A stretch of DNA of 64,000 bases, from the IMG/VR virus record IMGVR_UViG_3300005613_000020, positions 1 through 64,000 of that record. The stretch is one strand, 5' to 3'. Of the stretch, positions 22,462 to 30,428 are shown one piece after another. The stretch is from a virus. The notes under the pieces were generated by a model. It saw only the letters and a program-made list of their open reading frames with translations. It made no database searches and was not told where the DNA came from. The position numbers and the translations under genes are program-made. The first letter of the stretch is position 1. Each line of letters opens with the position of its first letter.

Positions 22462-22968
22462 TCAATTCTTCCAGTTGCCATCTTCATCAAGTAGTTCAAC
22501 CAAGTCACCCACGGCAGTTATAACATCCCCCGGTATGGTATCAAACTCTTCAACTGGATTCTCCATGCTTATAGGGCATTGTTCACTAAGAATAGCTTCC
22601 TTCTTGGCTACCTGTTCTATTACCCTACATATCTTGGCATAGACATGAATATCTCCCAATCTCTCGTCTACACCCTCGACCTTTGCTTCACTTCCTTGGC
22701 ATTTTAGCCACAGCACAGCATCCAATTGCTTGAGCATATAAACCAATGCAATAATCATAGGATCACTCAAGTTTAGTCCTGGATACATGCCAAGTAATCG
22801 TGAGACTCGATAGAAGTTACCCAACGGATGTCCTCCACCTGCATAATCATGGTTCTTGTTGCTGTGAAGCTCTAGTTCGTCTAGAGTAATATCCATGAAT
22901 TCAGGGGCTCCGTATGGAAACTCTTCCCTCAGTCTCGCAATTAGTGCTGCTTTCTCTATATCATCCAT
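22462..22968 (-). CDS. DUF1599-like nucleotide-modification-associated protein (168 aa)
   Basis: NKNHDYAGGGHPLGNFYRVS and PMIIALVYMLKQLDAVLW follow the K-x-x-D-Y...P-x-x-N-F and helical D-K/Q-x-x-R/W pattern of a phage family tied to nucleotide metabolism (DUF1599 / Nmad1-like). The C-terminal 60 residues are acidic. Assignment by pattern only. Confidence 0.6.
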   Translation of the reverse strand: MDDIEKAALIARLREEFPYGAPEFMDITLDELELHSNKNHDYAGGGHPLGNFYRVSRLLGMYPGLNLSDPMIIALVYMLKQLDAVLWLKCQGSEAKVEGVDERLGDIHVYAKICRVIEQVAKKEAILSEQCPISMENPVEEFDTIPGDVITAVGDLVELLDEDGNWKN

Positions 22969-22969
22969 T

Positions 22970-23368
22970 CTATACCTCCTCTTGCACGAATTCGTTGGCG
23001 GCTTCTTTGAATGCCTTAGCTACTGCAAAATCACTAGCTTCTTCTGCAAGCCAAGCCTTCTCAAGAAGATACTCTACAATTCCCGCTTTGGCCTTCTCTA
23101 CGGTACTTCTGACAAGCTCCTTCCGGCTTTCTGTGTTTGGATAAAGCTTGTTGACCTCAACTCCTAGCATACCATAGACCTTTTCACATTGGCATTGAAC
23201 CATGGTTTGAGTCATTACCATAACCCAAAGAGCTTGGGTATCCTCTTCGGTTTCACCTGCTAGGTTCTGCTCTTGACATATCTCAGAACAAGCGTTTATT
23301 ACATTCATCTTCTCTTCGTCTGTCAGCAACCATTCGACTGGTGCATCCATCTTTCCCGGTTTCATCAT
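22970..23368 (-). CDS. Helical hypothetical protein (132 aa)
   Basis: ATG at 23368 overlaps the upstream stop (ATGA) and follows AGGGAGG, so it is preferred over the longer frame. Alpha-helical, Gln/Met/Cys-rich middle (MVMTQTMVQCQCEKVYGM). No family recognised. Confidence 0.65.
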   Translation of the reverse strand: MMKPGKMDAPVEWLLTDEEKMNVINACSEICQEQNLAGETEEDTQALWVMVMTQTMVQCQCEKVYGMLGVEVNKLYPNTESRKELVRSTVEKAKAGIVEYLLEKAWLAEEASDFAVAKAFKEAANEFVQEEV

Positions 23369-23934
23369 GGTACATTCCTCCCTTTCCATATAATTTCTAA
23401 AAACCCCAGCTTTTCAATTCTTCCTGGAACCAAAAGTTGGTCATCAGGAATCAAAATTACTCCTGCTTCATGATATGCCTCTTGAATCATTTCGCTGCAC
23501 ACAACCCATCTATTCCTTATGTGTGGAACTCTAGATGTTGAATGGTGTCTAGCTACATCATACAAAACCTTTATAGAATACCTAAATCCAAATCTTTTAA
23601 TCAATCGCAATGGAAGAAGAAAGTCATATGGTCGTCCTTCCATTTCAAGTCCTGCCATTGCTACGGACCATCTAATATCATCGTCAAGGGTTGGATCTCT
23701 AAGGATCATGATATCCCTCATTCGATACTTCGACTTCAGAACCCTTGCTATAACACCTTTTCTTTCTGACTCAACTATGACATAGCGATTTCCTCTAGCC
23801 GTCTTGGAAAAGATCATTGCAGCATGATTCCATCTGCTCCATGTCAATAGCTGAATTATCCTAGCCGCTAAACCTCGATTATGTACAAGAACAATATCTC
23901 CTGGTTTTAGTTCTACTTCTTTTCTGTTGTTCAT
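23365..23934 (-). CDS. Permuted NlpC/P60 (YiiX-like) papain-fold protein (189 aa)
   Basis: LKPGDIVLVHNRG, SRWNHAAMIFSKT (catalytic His), YDFLLPLRLI and WVVCSEMIQEAYHEAG (catalytic Cys) give the His-before-Cys order of permuted NlpC/P60 proteins. These act as amidases or peptidases on peptides or lipids; here it may process the cell envelope or a virion component. Start ATG 23934 overlaps the previous stop (ATGA) and has AGGGAG upstream. Confidence 0.82.
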   Translation of the reverse strand: MNNRKEVELKPGDIVLVHNRGLAARIIQLLTWSRWNHAAMIFSKTARGNRYVIVESERKGVIARVLKSKYRMRDIMILRDPTLDDDIRWSVAMAGLEMEGRPYDFLLPLRLIKRFGFRYSIKVLYDVARHHSTSRVPHIRNRWVVCSEMIQEAYHEAGVILIPDDQLLVPGRIEKLGFLEIIWKGRNVP

Positions 23935-24095
23935 TCTCCCTGTCCATGCAACGGGCATTCCTCATTCATCCAAAAGCAAAGCTTTCCGTCTATCATAAAT
24001 CCTTGACCATGACCATTATCAAGAATGGCACAACAGCAACCTTTCTTGATTGCTTCGTCACTTCCTGGATTTGGAATTATCTTTTTATCACTCAC
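23931..24095 (-). CDS. Conserved phage small protein, PNPGSDEA type (54 aa)
   Basis: GTG start coupled to the upstream TAG. IPNPGSDEAIKKGCCCAILD with DNGHGQGF and a final EECPLHG is a recurrent small phage or bacterial protein of unknown role. Four Cys and two His could bind zinc. Confidence 0.7.
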   Translation of the reverse strand: MSDKKIIPNPGSDEAIKKGCCCAILDNGHGQGFMIDGKLCFWMNEECPLHGQGE

Positions 24096-24211
24096 TAAAT
24101 AACTCCTCTAGATACCATCTTGCTACATACTCCGCCATACACTACCCAAATGACAATCACCATTATAACTAGGTATCCTATTATCGCTAGTGGGAAATCC
24201 TTATTATTCAT
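24095..24211 (-). CDS. 38-residue membrane peptide
   Basis: FPLAIIGYLVIMVIVIWVVY, one transmembrane helix; ATG after AGAGGAGTTGTAA. The gap 24212-24304 holds only a 13-codon ORF (MNKYEAVMLKECI). Confidence 0.6.
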   Translation of the reverse strand: MNNKDFPLAIIGYLVIMVIVIWVVYGGVCSKMVSRGVI

Positions 24212-24304
24212 TTACAACTCCTCTCTTGTAAAATGTTACGAATAGACTAAATACACTCTTTTAGCATGACTGCTTCGTATTTATTCATTACTTACCTCGC
24301 TTTA

Positions 24305-24517
24305 CTATACTACCTCTTCAGCCATTTTTAATATTTCATAATAACGTATAAATCCAAACTTATCTTTCCATTCTACATCAGGATTTTTGTCAAGATAATC
24401 CGCTATTAAATCATGATTTTTTATTGCCTCTTCAAATTTCAGTGGAATAAGCAGATCTGGTCTTATAATGCATAATCCATATTTTTCCCAGCTACCTTTT
24501 CTTATCGTTTCCCACAC
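24305..24517 (-). CDS. Hypothetical protein (70 aa)
   Basis: GTG start nine bases after GGGAG. LEFEEAIKNHDLI-like helical sequence, aromatic, no motif recognised. Confidence 0.6.
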   Translation of the reverse strand: MWETIRKGSWEKYGLCIIRPDLLIPLKFEEAIKNHDLIADYLDKNPDVEWKDKFGFIRYYEILKMAEEVV

Positions 24518-24523
24518 AATTAC

Positions 24524-24667
24524 TTACTCCCTCTTATAGAACGCTATAAATAGGCTAAAGCTTCTCATGCTATGCAGGTTCCAATAGCCTACATGAATAT
24601 GTCCAAAGTAAAAGTTAAGCTCAAATCGTCTCTTTCCTAGCTTATTCTTCCACGTCTTGGCTATCAT
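24524..24667 (-). CDS. Small basic protein (47 aa)
   Basis: MIAKTWKNKLGKRRFELNFY...; ATG overlaps the upstream TAA (TAATG). Cationic and aromatic. Confidence 0.5.
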   Translation of the reverse strand: MIAKTWKNKLGKRRFELNFYFGHIHVGYWNLHSMRSFSLFIAFYKRE

Positions 24668-24816
24668 TAGTCCTCCAACTGAGCGTCAACTATGGTAGCA
24701 TGTCCAGTATCCAATAGGATTTCTATTGTGTTTACCAAATCACCGTGAACAGATGACTTTATCCAATCGAATGTTTCGTCATCGTATACTTCACAGCTTA
24801 GAGTCAGCAGTTTCAT
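24667..24816 (-). CDS. Small acidic protein (49 aa)
   Basis: MKLLTLSCEVYDDETFDWIK... ending DAQLED; ATG follows the previous stop closely. No family recognised. Confidence 0.55.
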   Translation of the reverse strand: MKLLTLSCEVYDDETFDWIKSSVHGDLVNTIEILLDTGHATIVDAQLED

Positions 24817-25074
24817 TTATTCATCCTCTTCTTCAATGGTGTTCCACATTATCATTTGGCTTTCAATTATGGCCGGATAATCATCATATTCTTCCTTTGG
24901 TTCCGCAACTCTCAATTGTCCCTGAAGTCCAAACTTTCTCTTTTGTTCTCTTAGCAATGTAACCGCATGCTCCTTGCATAGAGGTAAAGCTATGATCCCG
25001 TCTTTGTGAAAGGCAAAGTACCTAATCACATTTGTACACCCTTCTAGAACACATTCACCCATCTTCTTACTCAT
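24817..25074 (-). CDS. Zinc-binding small protein (85 aa)
   Basis: ATG at 25074 after GAGGAGGAAC is the best start. CVLEGCTN and LCKEHAVTLL place two Cys pairs and a His as a possible zinc site; acidic tail. Confidence 0.65.
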   Translation of the reverse strand: MSKKMGECVLEGCTNVIRYFAFHKDGIIALPLCKEHAVTLLREQKRKFGLQGQLRVAEPKEEYDDYPAIIESQMIMWNTIEEEDE

Positions 25075-25204
25075 AGTTCCTCCTCTTACCATACTTATCA
25101 TATCTAATTCGTAGTCTAGATGCTATACGTTTAATTTGATTAACTGTCCTACCTCTTTGTATTTGTCGAAATCCTTTATTGTTATGGTGTTTTCTGTCTT
25201 TCAT
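25067..25204 (-). CDS. Small very basic protein (45 aa)
   Basis: MKDRKHHNNKGFRQIQRGRT..., 16 Lys/Arg, overlapping the next start by eight bases. Probably binds nucleic acid. Confidence 0.5.
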   Translation of the reverse strand: MKDRKHHNNKGFRQIQRGRTVNQIKRIASRLRIRYDKYGKRRNYE

Positions 25205-25213
25205 ACCTATCAC

Positions 25214-25438
25214 CTAAAAGTCAGCAAAATCCAAAACTGGAGCCTTGAACGCCTGAGAAAAATATTCTATATCTTTTTCTAGCTCCTCTGTGGTTTCTCC
25301 ATAGGGATACGCGGGATCAAGAGTACACATGTCTGGCTTTCCTTCATCGTCGTAATAAACCTCGTGAATGGCGAACCATTCAATCTCTTCGTTTCCACGA
25401 TTACAGGTATGTCGTAGTATTCTATGATTCCAAGGCAT
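25214..25438 (-). CDS. Conserved protein, MPWNHRI type (74 aa)
   Basis: MPWNHRILRH..., WFAIHEVYYDDEGKPDM, EELEKDIEYFSQAFKAPVLD. This matches a widespread short bacterial/phage family of unknown function. Confidence 0.7.
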   Translation of the reverse strand: MPWNHRILRHTCNRGNEEIEWFAIHEVYYDDEGKPDMCTLDPAYPYGETTEELEKDIEYFSQAFKAPVLDFADF

Positions 25439-25653
25439 TAGTATGTCCTACATGTAAATGACGATTCTCTATCTTCGCAATACAGCCTCATAGATATAGG
25501 ATATGGAGGTACTTCCTTCCTTGCCTCATTGTAAGCCTCTTCCACAGCTTCTTTATTCTTGCAGATTGAAGCATGTTTACACCCAAAGCAATACCCAAGT
25601 TCTGAAGTAGTATGTCTCGGATTTAGGGCTCTTCCTAAATATCTAAACAACAT
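25438..25653 (-). CDS. Cys-rich small protein (71 aa), paralogue of next gene
   Basis: YCFGCKHASICKNKEAVEEA aligns with FCKKCKHRNICKYVETTEKF in the 25656 gene: C-x-x-CKH-x-x-ICK. Tandem duplicates. A final C-x8-C pair completes a zinc site. Confidence 0.65.
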   Translation of the reverse strand: MLFRYLGRALNPRHTTSELGYCFGCKHASICKNKEAVEEAYNEARKEVPPYPISMRLYCEDRESSFTCRTY

Positions 25654-25655
25654 TA

Positions 25656-25856
25656 TTACGTACCTCTCTTTACGCAGTAGTAACTCTTCCTTAGCGGTAA
25701 TCCTGGCTTTACCTTTTCATCCTGAACGGGTTTCTTTAGCATGAATTTCTCTGTGGTTTCTACGTATTTGCATATATTGCGATGTTTACACTTCTTGCAA
25801 AAAGAAACGTATTCAAAGACCAGTTTTAGAAATGGTATATTATCTATAATTGCCAT
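25656..25856 (-). CDS. Cys-rich small protein (66 aa), paralogue of 25438 gene
   Basis: Same CKHxxICK knuckle and similar length as its neighbour; ends in YYCVKRGT. Unknown function. Confidence 0.65.
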   Translation of the reverse strand: MAIIDNIPFLKLVFEYVSFCKKCKHRNICKYVETTEKFMLKKPVQDEKVKPGLPLRKSYYCVKRGT

Positions 25857-26200
25857 GTCTTCTTTCCTTTCAAGGTCAATTGATCGTCTGAGTTACTTCC
25901 TTCAGCCTCTCCGTTTGGTCCATAGGTAAATCCACCCCAAGTCTTAATCTTGTTAGCTGACCATAACTCTACTTGAGCAACATACATTATCCATTCTTGG
26001 TAGCTCATCTTTACCTTTGCTTTATTACCTATCTGCAAAATTACTTCTTTTTTATTTTCGTCATCCTGAACATAGATAAATCTAAAATCTACCTCTGGTA
26101 TATTATCGTCTGTATCGCCCCTGTATTTAATGTACCTTATTACAGCTGATCCAACAAACCACACTGCGATCCATGCTAGGGCAAACACCAACATATTCAT
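25844..26200 (-). CDS. Single-pass membrane protein (118 aa)
   Basis: ATG at 26200 after GGAGGGACGACTA. N-terminal helix VFALAWIAVWFVGSAVI, then a polar domain. Overlaps the upstream stop. Confidence 0.65.
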   Translation of the reverse strand: MNMLVFALAWIAVWFVGSAVIRYIKYRGDTDDNIPEVDFRFIYVQDDENKKEVILQIGNKAKVKMSYQEWIMYVAQVELWSANKIKTWGGFTYGPNGEAEGSNSDDQLTLKGKKTWQL

Positions 26201-26577
26201 TAGTCGTCCCTCCATTTGAATCCGCATTCAGGACATATCCTGACTCTTTCTTCGCACCCCTCTTTTCCAATGTTGAAACACCAACAGCATTCAGGACATT
26301 CTATTTTATGGTTCCACACATTCCTTTCCTCCCTATAGTAAAACACCATCATCAACAGAGTGAACACTAAAATCGCTGATACTATCCTTGATACTGTCCA
26401 TACCCAATAATCACTATCCAACGCTCTTGGTAACATAATAAGATGCGCTATTAATAGACATCCTATGTAGTGAAACGATATGTCATTGCTTCTTTTCCTA
26501 TTTAATATGCGATATATTTGGGCTAATGCTCCAAACCATATTAGACAGCTTCCTACCATGTACAGTAAATCAAACAT
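26200..26577 (-). CDS. PQ-loop-like membrane protein with C-terminal zinc ribbon (125 aa)
   Basis: CLIWFGALAQIYRILNRKRS and three hydrophobic helices resemble a SemiSWEET unit; the tail IECPECCWCFNIG ... ICPECGFKW is a zinc ribbon. The combination is unusual. Related by its helices to 11118-11357. Confidence 0.6.
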   Translation of the reverse strand: MFDLLYMVGSCLIWFGALAQIYRILNRKRSNDISFHYIGCLLIAHLIMLPRALDSDYWVWTVSRIVSAILVFTLLMMVFYYREERNVWNHKIECPECCWCFNIGKEGCEERVRICPECGFKWRDD

Positions 26578-26722
26578 TGTTTATTAACCATATAAGAATC
26601 AATGTTAACAATAGGTTGGTCCAAAGCAACATCCAGTTACGCTTAATCCAAAGCTTAATCCTATACGACTTTCCTTTCCTTTTCTCGTATTTAGAATTTC
26701 TTGGTCTAATAATCTTTACCAA
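26570..26722 (-). CDS. Basic membrane peptide (50 aa)
   Basis: TTG start after GGAGTAGGGTAA. Basic N-terminus (RPRNSKYEKRKGKSYR) then LLWTNLLLTLILIWLINN. Stop overlaps the next start. Confidence 0.5.
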   Translation of the reverse strand: MVKIIRPRNSKYEKRKGKSYRIKLWIKRNWMLLWTNLLLTLILIWLINNV

Positions 26723-26736
26723 TTACCCTACTCCAA

Positions 26737-27057
26737 TTAAGTTTTACTAGATACCTTCTTGGATACTTTAGTGGGCTTAGTCAATCCAATCTGCATTGCA
26801 TCAAAGGCTTCTTGGCAACTTTTTTCCAGGTGAACATATATCCTGTTTGGCTTCTTTCCCTTTGCTAATAAAGTTCCTCCAGGAACACCACAAATAGCAC
26901 ATACATTTATTCTAGAGTTATGTTCAAAAGCTTTCTTCATTAACCTTTCAATTGTAATTGTTTGGTCCTCTGGACTCATTGTGTAGTCGCCAGATCCAAA
27001 CCTTCTATTTGGTTTATTAGCTAGTTTTGCAAGTTGTTGTTTACTTTCTCTTTTCAT
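26737..27057 (-). CDS. Hypothetical protein with CAIC knuckle (106 aa)
   Basis: ATG 27057 after GAGGTAATACT; the longer frame overlaps the upstream gene and is unlikely. VCAICGVPGGTLLAKGKKPN then VHLEKSCQ; Lys-rich tail. Possibly a single zinc site. Confidence 0.65.
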   Translation of the reverse strand: MKRESKQQLAKLANKPNRRFGSGDYTMSPEDQTITIERLMKKAFEHNSRINVCAICGVPGGTLLAKGKKPNRIYVHLEKSCQEAFDAMQIGLTKPTKVSKKVSSKT

Positions 27058-27431
27058 AGTATTACCTCTGGGTACACATCTCCATTTACCCCACATTTGA
27101 AATCCTCTAATTTTGCTACAACCCTTCGATAGTATTCTCGCATAAGACAAGACATTGTTCCTCGTCTTTCCTTACCAAACTCTGTAAGTAATGATGCTAT
27201 CTCTGAAGCCATAGTAGGATAGTTATAATTCCTTGTGGCTAACATATACTCTGATTCGCAGTAATCCCTTATGGTTTCTAAGTCATCATATATTGCATTA
27301 GCAGTAGCGTATCTAAGACCGTGTTTTTCTTGTTCCTCTAGAATAACACACGTTATGGCATAGTTAAGCTCTCCGTTTGACCTTGGATTCCTTCTTGCTC
27401 TTTCTCTATCTGCTTGTGGTATATATGGCAT
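27054..27431 (-). CDS. Conserved phage protein, MPYIPQADRERAR type (125 aa)
   Basis: Begins MPYIPQADRERAR, then GELNYAITCVIL, REYYRRVVAKLEDFKCGVNG and DVY. This matches a common phage protein family (DUF6899-like) of unknown role. Confidence 0.75.
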   Translation of the reverse strand: MPYIPQADRERARRNPRSNGELNYAITCVILEEQEKHGLRYATANAIYDDLETIRDYCESEYMLATRNYNYPTMASEIASLLTEFGKERRGTMSCLMREYYRRVVAKLEDFKCGVNGDVYPEVIL

Positions 27432-27432
27432 G

Positions 27433-27606
27433 TTAATACACCTCCGTTACTGTGCAATCAATTCCCTTTTCTGTAAGACGCTTATCTACCTCGTCCCTTA
27501 ATTTTCCCATCTCCTCAATAATTACGTCATCAATATAGTTATTAGTCTCAGTGTTTACTTCTCTACTTGCTAACTCTACATGAATTGTTCCTACATAGTA
27601 CATCAT
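27433..27606 (-). CDS. Hypothetical acidic protein (57 aa)
   Basis: MMYYVGTIHVELASREVNTE..., beta-then-alpha pattern; the stop is followed directly by the next start (TAACATG). The gap 27607-27676 shows nothing clear. Confidence 0.55.
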   Translation of the reverse strand: MMYYVGTIHVELASREVNTETNNYIDDVIIEEMGKLRDEVDKRLTEKGIDCTVTEVY

Positions 27607-27676
27607 GTTACACCTTATACCTTGCCGCTAGAACATCTGCAAAGTGTTATCTTGTAATTCAAATATGTTTCGTAGT

Positions 27677-27916
27677 TCATAATAACTCCCTCTCAGTAAT
27701 CCAAATGCAATCTCCCTCATAAGAGTACGTCCAGAAATTCTCTATGTCGGCGTTCTCCTCTATGCTTTCTAAGACACGATCCAAACCGTAGTAGACTGCC
27801 ATCTTAGCTAGGTAACACAAACAAAAGTATGCAGCATTATCAAACGATCTATATATCTTTACGTCAACATCTGTGTGTCGATCCTCTACAAAGACTACAT
27901 AAACTACCTCATTCAT
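27677..27916 (-). CDS. Hypothetical acidic protein (79 aa)
   Basis: MNEVVYVVFVEDRHTDVDVK, Tyr/Asp-rich, no motif; coupled to the upstream gene by ATGA overlap. Confidence 0.65.
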   Translation of the reverse strand: MNEVVYVVFVEDRHTDVDVKIYRSFDNAAYFCLCYLAKMAVYYGLDRVLESIEENADIENFWTYSYEGDCIWITERELL

Positions 27917-28089
27917 AGATCAACCCCCTCTACTTTACTAACCATAAAATTACCACTAGTAAATAACGGCTCATCATTATTATTGCCTTGAGACATCTGC
28001 AAAAGCTGCTTTGCCAATAACTTCAACGCATCATCAATGTCCTCTGCGTAGTAGTAAGCGTCTGCTTGTACTCTAAATTTCATATCCAT
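27913..28089 (-). CDS. Hypothetical protein (58 aa)
   Basis: MDMKFRVQADAYYYAEDIDD...; beta strand, helix, then polar segment. Overlaps both neighbours by a few bases. Confidence 0.55.
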   Translation of the reverse strand: MDMKFRVQADAYYYAEDIDDALKLLAKQLLQMSQGNNNDEPLFTSGNFMVSKVEGVDL

Positions 28090-28262
28090 TATCTCGATTC
28101 ACCTTCTTTTATAGATTTAGAAAGTTTGTGAAACGGTTCCAAACCTGTTACTCTAATTACACCAAGTGGTAGGTCTCTACCTAATTTAGTTTCAGCCAGG
28201 TAGTCAAATATCTCCAAGGTAAAGTTCCCATTCTCATCTGCATAATAATCACATCCCATCAT
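28089..28262 (-). CDS. Hypothetical protein (57 aa)
   Basis: MMGCDYYADENGNFTLEIFD..., similar in style to neighbours; stop TAA overlaps the next ATG region. Confidence 0.55.
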   Translation of the reverse strand: MMGCDYYADENGNFTLEIFDYLAETKLGRDLPLGVIRVTGLEPFHKLSKSIKEGESR

Positions 28263-28513
28263 TCCTCCAATCCCATAGCTTGTCTTAATTTTTGTGATTC
28301 CCTAGCTAAAGCTACCGCGTAATTCCACTCTGTTGGATTAATTCCTGTTGTAGCATGAGCATATTCGTTTGCTTGTTTGTCTAACCGATCTGCAATCTCT
28401 TCTGCCATATCCAATCGTCCAGCCTTGTAAGACTTGGCATCTTGGGCTTCGAGACAGTCAAACAATGAAGGCATATGTTCGCGCCTCTCTTCATCCGTCA
28501 ATAGTCTGTTCAT
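28259..28513 (-). CDS. Hypothetical helical protein (84 aa)
   Basis: MNRLLTDEERREHMPSLFDC... and QANEYAHATTGINPTEWNYA. The LTDEE start recurs in phage proteins of unknown function. Confidence 0.65.
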   Translation of the reverse strand: MNRLLTDEERREHMPSLFDCLEAQDAKSYKAGRLDMAEEIADRLDKQANEYAHATTGINPTEWNYAVALARESQKLRQAMGLEE

Positions 28514-28518
28514 GATTC

Positions 28519-28680
28519 CTACACCCCATCTGTTTCTACTAGAGATTTAAGAGCCTTGCTCAATTCGTTTAGACCTGATTCTAGTTCACGCAGGGTATAA
28601 ACAAGTCTATCAAGCTTTTCCTGCTCTTTCCTAGCTAAGGAGTTTCCTAATATCCAACCATCTTGTTTTTCTTCTGCCAT
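28519..28680 (-). CDS. Small coiled-coil protein (53 aa)
   Basis: LARKEQEKLDRLVYTLRELE with regular heptads. Starts at ATG after GGAGATAATTGA; ends TAG. Confidence 0.55.
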   Translation of the reverse strand: MAEEKQDGWILGNSLARKEQEKLDRLVYTLRELESGLNELSKALKSLVETDGV

Positions 28681-28691
28681 TCAATTATCTC

Positions 28692-29279
28692 CTATGACGA
28701 TTCACTAGCTATAACCTTTTCTTCGTAAAACTCAATTCTAGATATCTCAATTGTACCCTTCGTAGTCCTAGCAAGTTCTCCTAGCATTACTTCGTTTGGA
28801 ATCATACATTCTCTTGGTATCAAATTAACATCTGTGATTCGATACTTCCAAATCTTCTTCGTTGATACACCCTTTACCTTTGGAGCTTCTATCTTTGCTT
28901 GCTCTTCCTCGTCTTCTTCCTCTCCAGACTCCAAAAGTTCTGCCTTTCTAGCTTCCTCTTGTCGTTCTAGTTCATCCTCGTAGTCAATAAGTCCATTCTT
29001 GATTAACTCCTCAGACTTAGCTAACTTTTCTTCAGCAGGTCTAAATAGGTCCATAATACCCTTCTTTGCTTGGTCAATAGGTTGTGTAAGGCTCTTACGG
29101 ACCTCTACAAGCTCTTTCTTTCTACGTTTTATATCCTTTAGAATATACTTAGCTTGTTCACAATCATCATTACAGGTTATTTGGAATTTCTCTACAATCT
29201 CAAGCTGTACTTCTGCCTGCTTGATTACCTACTTTGTTTCCTTTGATACCTTTGGTTCTTTTATAGCTACTTTACTCAA
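28692..29279 (-). pseudogene. Coiled-coil protein gene with in-frame TAG at codon 17
   Basis: TTG start after AGGAGGTATT, then SKVAIKEPKVSKETK, an amber stop (29231-29229), and the same frame continues VIKQAEVQLEIVEKFQ... through a long coiled coil to TAA-region 28692 (about 195 residues in all). The second part has no NTG start before ATG 29054, which would remove the conserved KDIKRRKKELVEVRKSLTQP helix. That helix resembles phage coiled-coil proteins found near recombination genes. Nonsense mutation, or read-through. Confidence 0.7.
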
Positions 29280-29293
29280 AATACCTCCTACCT

Positions 29294-29422
29294 CTATGTC
29301 CTAATTAACTCAGATCTTCCACAACAAGTTGGATCTGGACATTCATCAAAACTATTACCAGTATCCACAGCAGCAAATACTAGACCACATTTTGTACACT
29401 TAAAAACCACTGTATTAGTCAT
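29294..29422 (-). CDS. Zinc-ribbon protein (42 aa)
   Basis: FKCTKCGLVFAAV and DECPDPTCCGR: a minimal zinc ribbon. ATG after GGGAGGTATTTTA, ends TAG. Confidence 0.65.
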   Translation of the reverse strand: MTNTVVFKCTKCGLVFAAVDTGNSFDECPDPTCCGRSELIRT

Positions 29423-29937
29423 TAAAATACCTCCCAGTAAGTGTCTAGCTGTGGCTCAATCCACACAAGCTTATTACCAACAAATGCTATTCCCATAACA
29501 TGGCCTTCTCCACTATCATAACATGGAGTAGGAATGATCACATTCCCCTCTCCTAGCGCCTCTAGAGCCAATTGTCTAGTATAGTCTACGCAAGACTGAC
29601 TTTCTATATCATAGGGTTGCTCATCAACGCGAGAACCCTCCAGAAATGCTTCTAGTTCTTTGTCGCTTGAAAATGCGTTGACTCTTGCGGATATAAGGGT
29701 AGATAACATTATTACTATAACTAGAACAAACCCTATCACGGCCAAATGAGTAACAAATCCGTGATTTCTCCACCATATACTAGCCTCTTTTCTTACCCCA
29801 GAACGAAACTTTTCTGGTGATCCAACGTATTCGCATCCTACACAAATTGTAAAAGTCGTTTTTCCAGACGAAGAAGAAAGAGTAACCACTTCGTCTGATT
29901 CGCAATTCGGACACCTCTTTGTTTTCACTAATCTCAT
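29422..29937 (-). CDS. Zinc ribbon - membrane helix - transglutaminase-like protein (171 aa)
   Basis: N-terminal ribbon CPNCESDE...CVGCEYVG, transmembrane helix HLAVIGFVLVIVIMLSTLIS (about residues 63-82), then CVDYTRQLALEALGEG and GHVMGIAFVGNKLVWIEPQ, a Cys...His...Asp/Glu-like arrangement reminiscent of transglutaminase-fold domains. The enzymatic idea is tentative. ATG follows TAGGAG. Confidence 0.65.
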   Translation of the reverse strand: MRLVKTKRCPNCESDEVVTLSSSSGKTTFTICVGCEYVGSPEKFRSGVRKEASIWWRNHGFVTHLAVIGFVLVIVIMLSTLISARVNAFSSDKELEAFLEGSRVDEQPYDIESQSCVDYTRQLALEALGEGNVIIPTPCYDSGEGHVMGIAFVGNKLVWIEPQLDTYWEVF

Positions 29938-30247
29938 GATAGTATACTCCTAACATATGACAGAAATAAAGTTTTAGCTGTCTTTCTGCTGATTCGTGAG
30001 TTTCCCTTATCGACATTCCAGAATACATTCCGTCAAATAGCTCAACTTCATTGCATTCTTTCCATGAACTGTCGTCGTAGAAACTAAATCTCCAATGAGA
30101 AGGATCTCTACGATAGCAATACAATATCTTTACTCTTCCATCTACAGGATCTTCAAATGGTCGCTCTAGAATTGATTCATTCCCAAAATAATCAACCCAA
30201 CTTCCAGACCACTTGATCTGTCCGTTCCACTTCTTGATCTTCTCCAC
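29780..30247 (-). CDS. Hypothetical protein (155 aa), unusual 158-base overlap with next gene
   Basis: MEKIKKWNGQIKWSGSWVDY... is Trp/Asp-rich. After about residue 103 the frame runs through the ribosome site and first 50 codons of the zinc-ribbon gene in another frame, with Arg/Phe-rich low-quality sequence. Probably the original stop was lost. Confidence 0.55.
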   Translation of the reverse strand: MEKIKKWNGQIKWSGSWVDYFGNESILERPFEDPVDGRVKILYCYRRDPSHWRFSFYDDSSWKECNEVELFDGMYSGMSIRETHESAERQLKLYFCHMLGVYYHEISENKEVSELRIRRSGYSFFFVWKNDFYNLCRMRIRWITRKVSFWGKKRG

Positions 30248-30428
30248 GAGACTCCTCCAGTAAATCCTCTATTTTTCCTGCAACATGAGCATAAGCATCT
30301 CCTCTACCCTTAGCAACTAGGCTCGCATCTCTATCTCCGTTGCTAGATGCTTGACTGCTATGCTGTATTGCCTTTGCCTGCATTCCTCGAAGTTCCCCCA
30401 CTATCTTAATTACCTTAGTCTTGTCCAT
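30192..30428 (-). CDS. Helical hypothetical protein (78 aa)
   Basis: MDKTKVIKIVGELRGMQAKA, Ala-rich helix, acidic C-terminus; overlaps its downstream neighbour by 56 bases. Confidence 0.6.
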   Translation of the reverse strand: MDKTKVIKIVGELRGMQAKAIQHSSQASSNGDRDASLVAKGRGDAYAHVAGKIEDLLEESRGEDQEVERTDQVVWKLG

